A stretch of 64,000 nucleotides of DNA, taken from NCBI GenBank assembly GCA_008933995.1, contig WARS01000029.1, positions 6,944,332 to 7,008,331 of the forward strand, in the 5' to 3' direction. Position 1 is the first letter of the stretch; the number at the start of each line of letters is the position of its first letter. The notes beneath the pieces were generated by a model. It was not told the origin of the DNA. It saw nothing but the letters and a program-made list of their open reading frames with translations, and ran no database searches. Positions 61,561 through 64,000 of this stretch are shown here, piece by piece. The stretch comes from Datnioides undecimradiatus. Lineage: Eukaryota > Chordata > Actinopteri > Lobotiformes > Datnioididae. The position numbers and the translations under genes are program-made.

Positions 61561-62313
61561 TTGAAGAAGGAGAAAAAGTGTAAGAACAAAGATCACTGAC
61601 AAAGCGCTAGGTGGTTTTCACATGGGCAGGGACAGCCCTTTCTGTGTTAAAGCAGGTACAGAGAAGGCAAAAGAACCACACACTCCTTAAGCACACATGC
61701 ACACACTCATCTGGTTTGCCACCTCGGTGAACTGGTAAATGATGACTCTTACCGAATTAAAACCAGACAACATATAAAAACTGCGGTTTCACCCCCAGCC
61801 TCCTCCCCCCTCCTCTCTCACTCCCTCTGTCTGTCCGTCTGTCTCCCTCAGCTCCCCGGTGTGCCTGGCTTCAATCATTTCTCAGATTTATTCCATCTCG
61901 CCGATTCCAGGGGAACTAACAAAGTCAACAAAAAGCCATAAAAACATCATCTCTGCACAAATAAATGGCTACTGTTGGACGAAAAAGTCTTCTCCAGGAG
62001 CAGCTTTAAATAGGCTCGTTTGCAGACTGATGCAGACAAGTGTGTGGGCTTTTAGGGTTGTCATCACACTTGAGCACTGCATTTAAGGCCGTGTAAACGC
62101 TCATTTCATGTACAAAATAAAGGGCAAACACCATATAGTAACTTGTCACTGTGATTCAGAGAGCATCAACAAACCGAAGCCCGCGGAGCCACATGTGCTG
62201 CGTTTTTAACCTCTGGGGTATAAAATGGAGCCTCAGCGAGAAGCATGATAGCGGTTTAATGTTGTTCAGTCGCCTCATTTCATTTAAGTCATGGAAGAAA
62301 AAGTTTGGGTTAG

Positions 62314-63200
62314 CTTAAAGTGATACTCCACCCCAAAGTCTCTCTTTGGATTATTAAACTCTGTTGCTCTGCCGGCTTGAAATGTGGCTGTAAAAAGGTT
62401 GTAGTTTGCTTCCCCGCCAGGAATGAAGGCTTCAGTCGGATTAGACTGACACAGGTCACATTTCAATGGTGACTGCAATTTTATTCTTTATTTTATTAAG
62501 TTTTATTTAATTAAATTTAAGTTGTAATTAATCATTTTAGCTTCTTTTATATATCGTCTAATAAACAGGCCAGCAAAAATACATGACTATAGCTTTTGCT
62601 GCTACCTCACAGCTTATTTTCTCTGTCATGTAAATGCACTGAAGGAATAATTTAGGTATTTTGAAGTGAGGTTGCATGAGGTATTTATCCACTGTCGCAG
62701 TATGACCTACAATAGATGGAGGTTAAGGTTAGGTGGGGGAGGGTAAGCTGCAGATGTTTAGTCACCGACAATAGCGCCTTTTCTAAAAAAAAAAAAAAAA
62801 AGTCAATGTCAAATTATATTTACCACATTTGTAATTGTCTATTTAGAATATTTTCACCGCTTTACCTCGCAGTCAGACGGTGCATTATGATGAGAAACTG
62901 AAGCTGTTTTATCGCTCACTTCAAAGCCACCAGACTCCTCTAACAAAAACAGTAATTTTACCTCAAAGAACACAGGGGTTGCCAGTCTACTGCTGCCTCA
63001 TTCGGTACGTTTTTGTGTCATTGAGCGACTTTGCTGTTTTAAAGCTTCATTGTGAATTCACCAGATGTGTGTGCTGTACTCGCTGCAAGTTTCTATGGAT
63101 TTGTCACATCTGAATTCTTTAAAACCACAACCGTTGTTCTCCATGAAGAAGATACCTTTTGCAGCTTTGCAGCACAATTTGAAGGAAGTATCACTTTAAG
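62314..63200. mobile_element. non-autonomous DNA transposon (MITE) with TTAA ends
   Basis: The left end CTTAAAGTGATACT and right end AGTATCACTTTAAG are perfect 14-bp inverted repeats about 885 bases apart. The interior is AT-rich and has no transposase. TTAA at both outer ends suits a piggyBac-type target, but the family is inferred. Confidence 0.7.
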
Positions 63201-63291
63201 TTATTTTCTCCTTTTCTCCTCTGTAGGCTAATTATGCATTCCTCGAGAAGTCTGAGGAGGAGACAGGGAGATAATACAAGACGCGCACACA

Positions 63292-63321
63292 CATACGCAC
63301 ACACACACACACACACACACA
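63292..63321. repeat. (AC)n microsatellite
   Basis: About 14 units; a second array follows at 63436-63473. Confidence 0.95.
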
Positions 63322-63435
63322 GTACTGTAACCAGACCCTGAAGTGTGATGTGTTTTTTTTTAAGGAGCTCTCATGGGTCTCTTCACTCAACCATGTGCTG
63401 CTCAGGTTGCTCAAAATCTCCCAAAAAACACCTCA

Positions 63436-63473
<38 letters not shown>
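63436..63473. repeat. (AC)n microsatellite
   Basis: About 19 AC units. Confidence 0.95.
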
Positions 63474-63476
<3 letters not shown>

Positions 63477-63879
63477 CATTTTGCATCCCAACCCAGTACA
63501 TAGCCCCCACCCGCTGTGCTGCCACTTTGATCAGTTACAGACTTGTTTAATTTTTCATTTCTCTCGTCTTGCCCCTCATCCTCCTCTCTCTCACTCCCAA
63601 CTCTCTCAATAGTCCCCTGTTCTTTTTGTCTCCTGTCTTCAGGTTATCAGTCCTCCTCTTCTTCTCCATGACCTTTCACATCTCTGCCTTGCCTTCCTCT
63701 TCCTAAGCTCAACACCGCTCCCCTCCTCTACGGCTAAAAACTGTATAAGCATTGAAGTTCATCAGGCATTAACACTCAGAAGTCTTGATCATAAATGCAA
63801 TCATAAAATCTGTGCCAGCATATAAATGTAACATCCTGGTATGTGCATCTTATCTGTAAACATAAAAGCAGTGAAACTT

Positions 63880-64000
63880 GAGTGGTGGTGGTGGTGACTT
63901 GAGATCTATTTTGATAGAGAGCACAGGGGGACGTAGCTGTGCAGTAGAGGTTCAGGATGCTGACCGTGTAATCACAGTGTCACAGGTTTGGGTCCTTTTC
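63880..64000 (+). mobile_element. possible tRNA-like SINE head cut by the window edge
   Basis: GACGTAGCTGTGCAGTAGAG ... CACAGGTTTGGGTCC has weak A-box and B-box character, like SINE heads in fish. Too short and diverged to be sure. Confidence 0.25.

Larger units (their letters stand above)
60818..64000. other. anos1: anos1 intron 1 (partial)
   Basis: Between exon 2 and the missing exon 1. I searched for the coding end of exon 1 (WCQNHKQCSK-like before a donor) on the minus strand and saw none. The stretch is mostly two transposable elements plus CA repeats and CT-rich DNA. Confidence 0.6.

Overview
The window is nuclear DNA from a bony fish, most likely a percomorph teleost. The evidence is: vertebrate genes split by short GT-AG introns; abundant (CA)n and other microsatellites; many degraded copies of short dispersed elements of teleost type (tRNA-like modules, long-inverted-repeat elements carrying GCTAAGCTAA, LINE 3' ends); and no bacterial, viral or organellar gene organisation.

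Two protein-coding genes are well supported. Both are on the minus strand, head to tail, in the right half. (1) anos1 (anosmin-1, the Kallmann syndrome protein) runs from 60,817 down to 43,797. Twelve exons, matching human exons 2-13, were spliced by hand and keep frame throughout (643 codons plus stop). They encode the end of the cysteine-rich region, a complete WAP domain with eight cysteines, and four fibronectin type III domains. The signal-peptide exon 1 was not found and must lie beyond base 64,000. (2) senp5 (SUMO protease of the SENP3/5 group) runs from 42,196 down to 34,922. Ten exons give 827 codons plus stop, with an intact His-Asp-Cys catalytic set.

The left half (1-34 kb) has no convincing protein-coding gene. 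It holds a GC-richer block at 14.7-15.3 kb that looks like a promoter and 5' non-coding exon of a minus-strand gene extending off the left edge; a 5'-truncated processed copy of pgam1 (phosphoglycerate mutase 1) at 26.4-26.7 kb; a LINE 3' end at 22.7-23.0 kb; several degraded mobile elements; and unique, stop-rich but well-mixed stretches that could be conserved non-coding elements.

The two genes have no evident functional link: anosmin-1 is a secreted matrix protein for axon and neuron migration, and SENP5 is a nucleolar/mitochondrial SUMO processing enzyme. The most unusual points are in anos1: two cysteines missing together from the cysteine-rich domain, a Thr/His-rich insert apparently born from a CA microsatellite inside FnIII-2, a serine-rich linker where the human protein is basic, and a stop codon just before the final intron with a His-containing open exon stranded behind it. 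senp5 has a likely GC-AG intron. I found no convincing undescribed multi-gene system. All family comparisons come from memory, without database searches.
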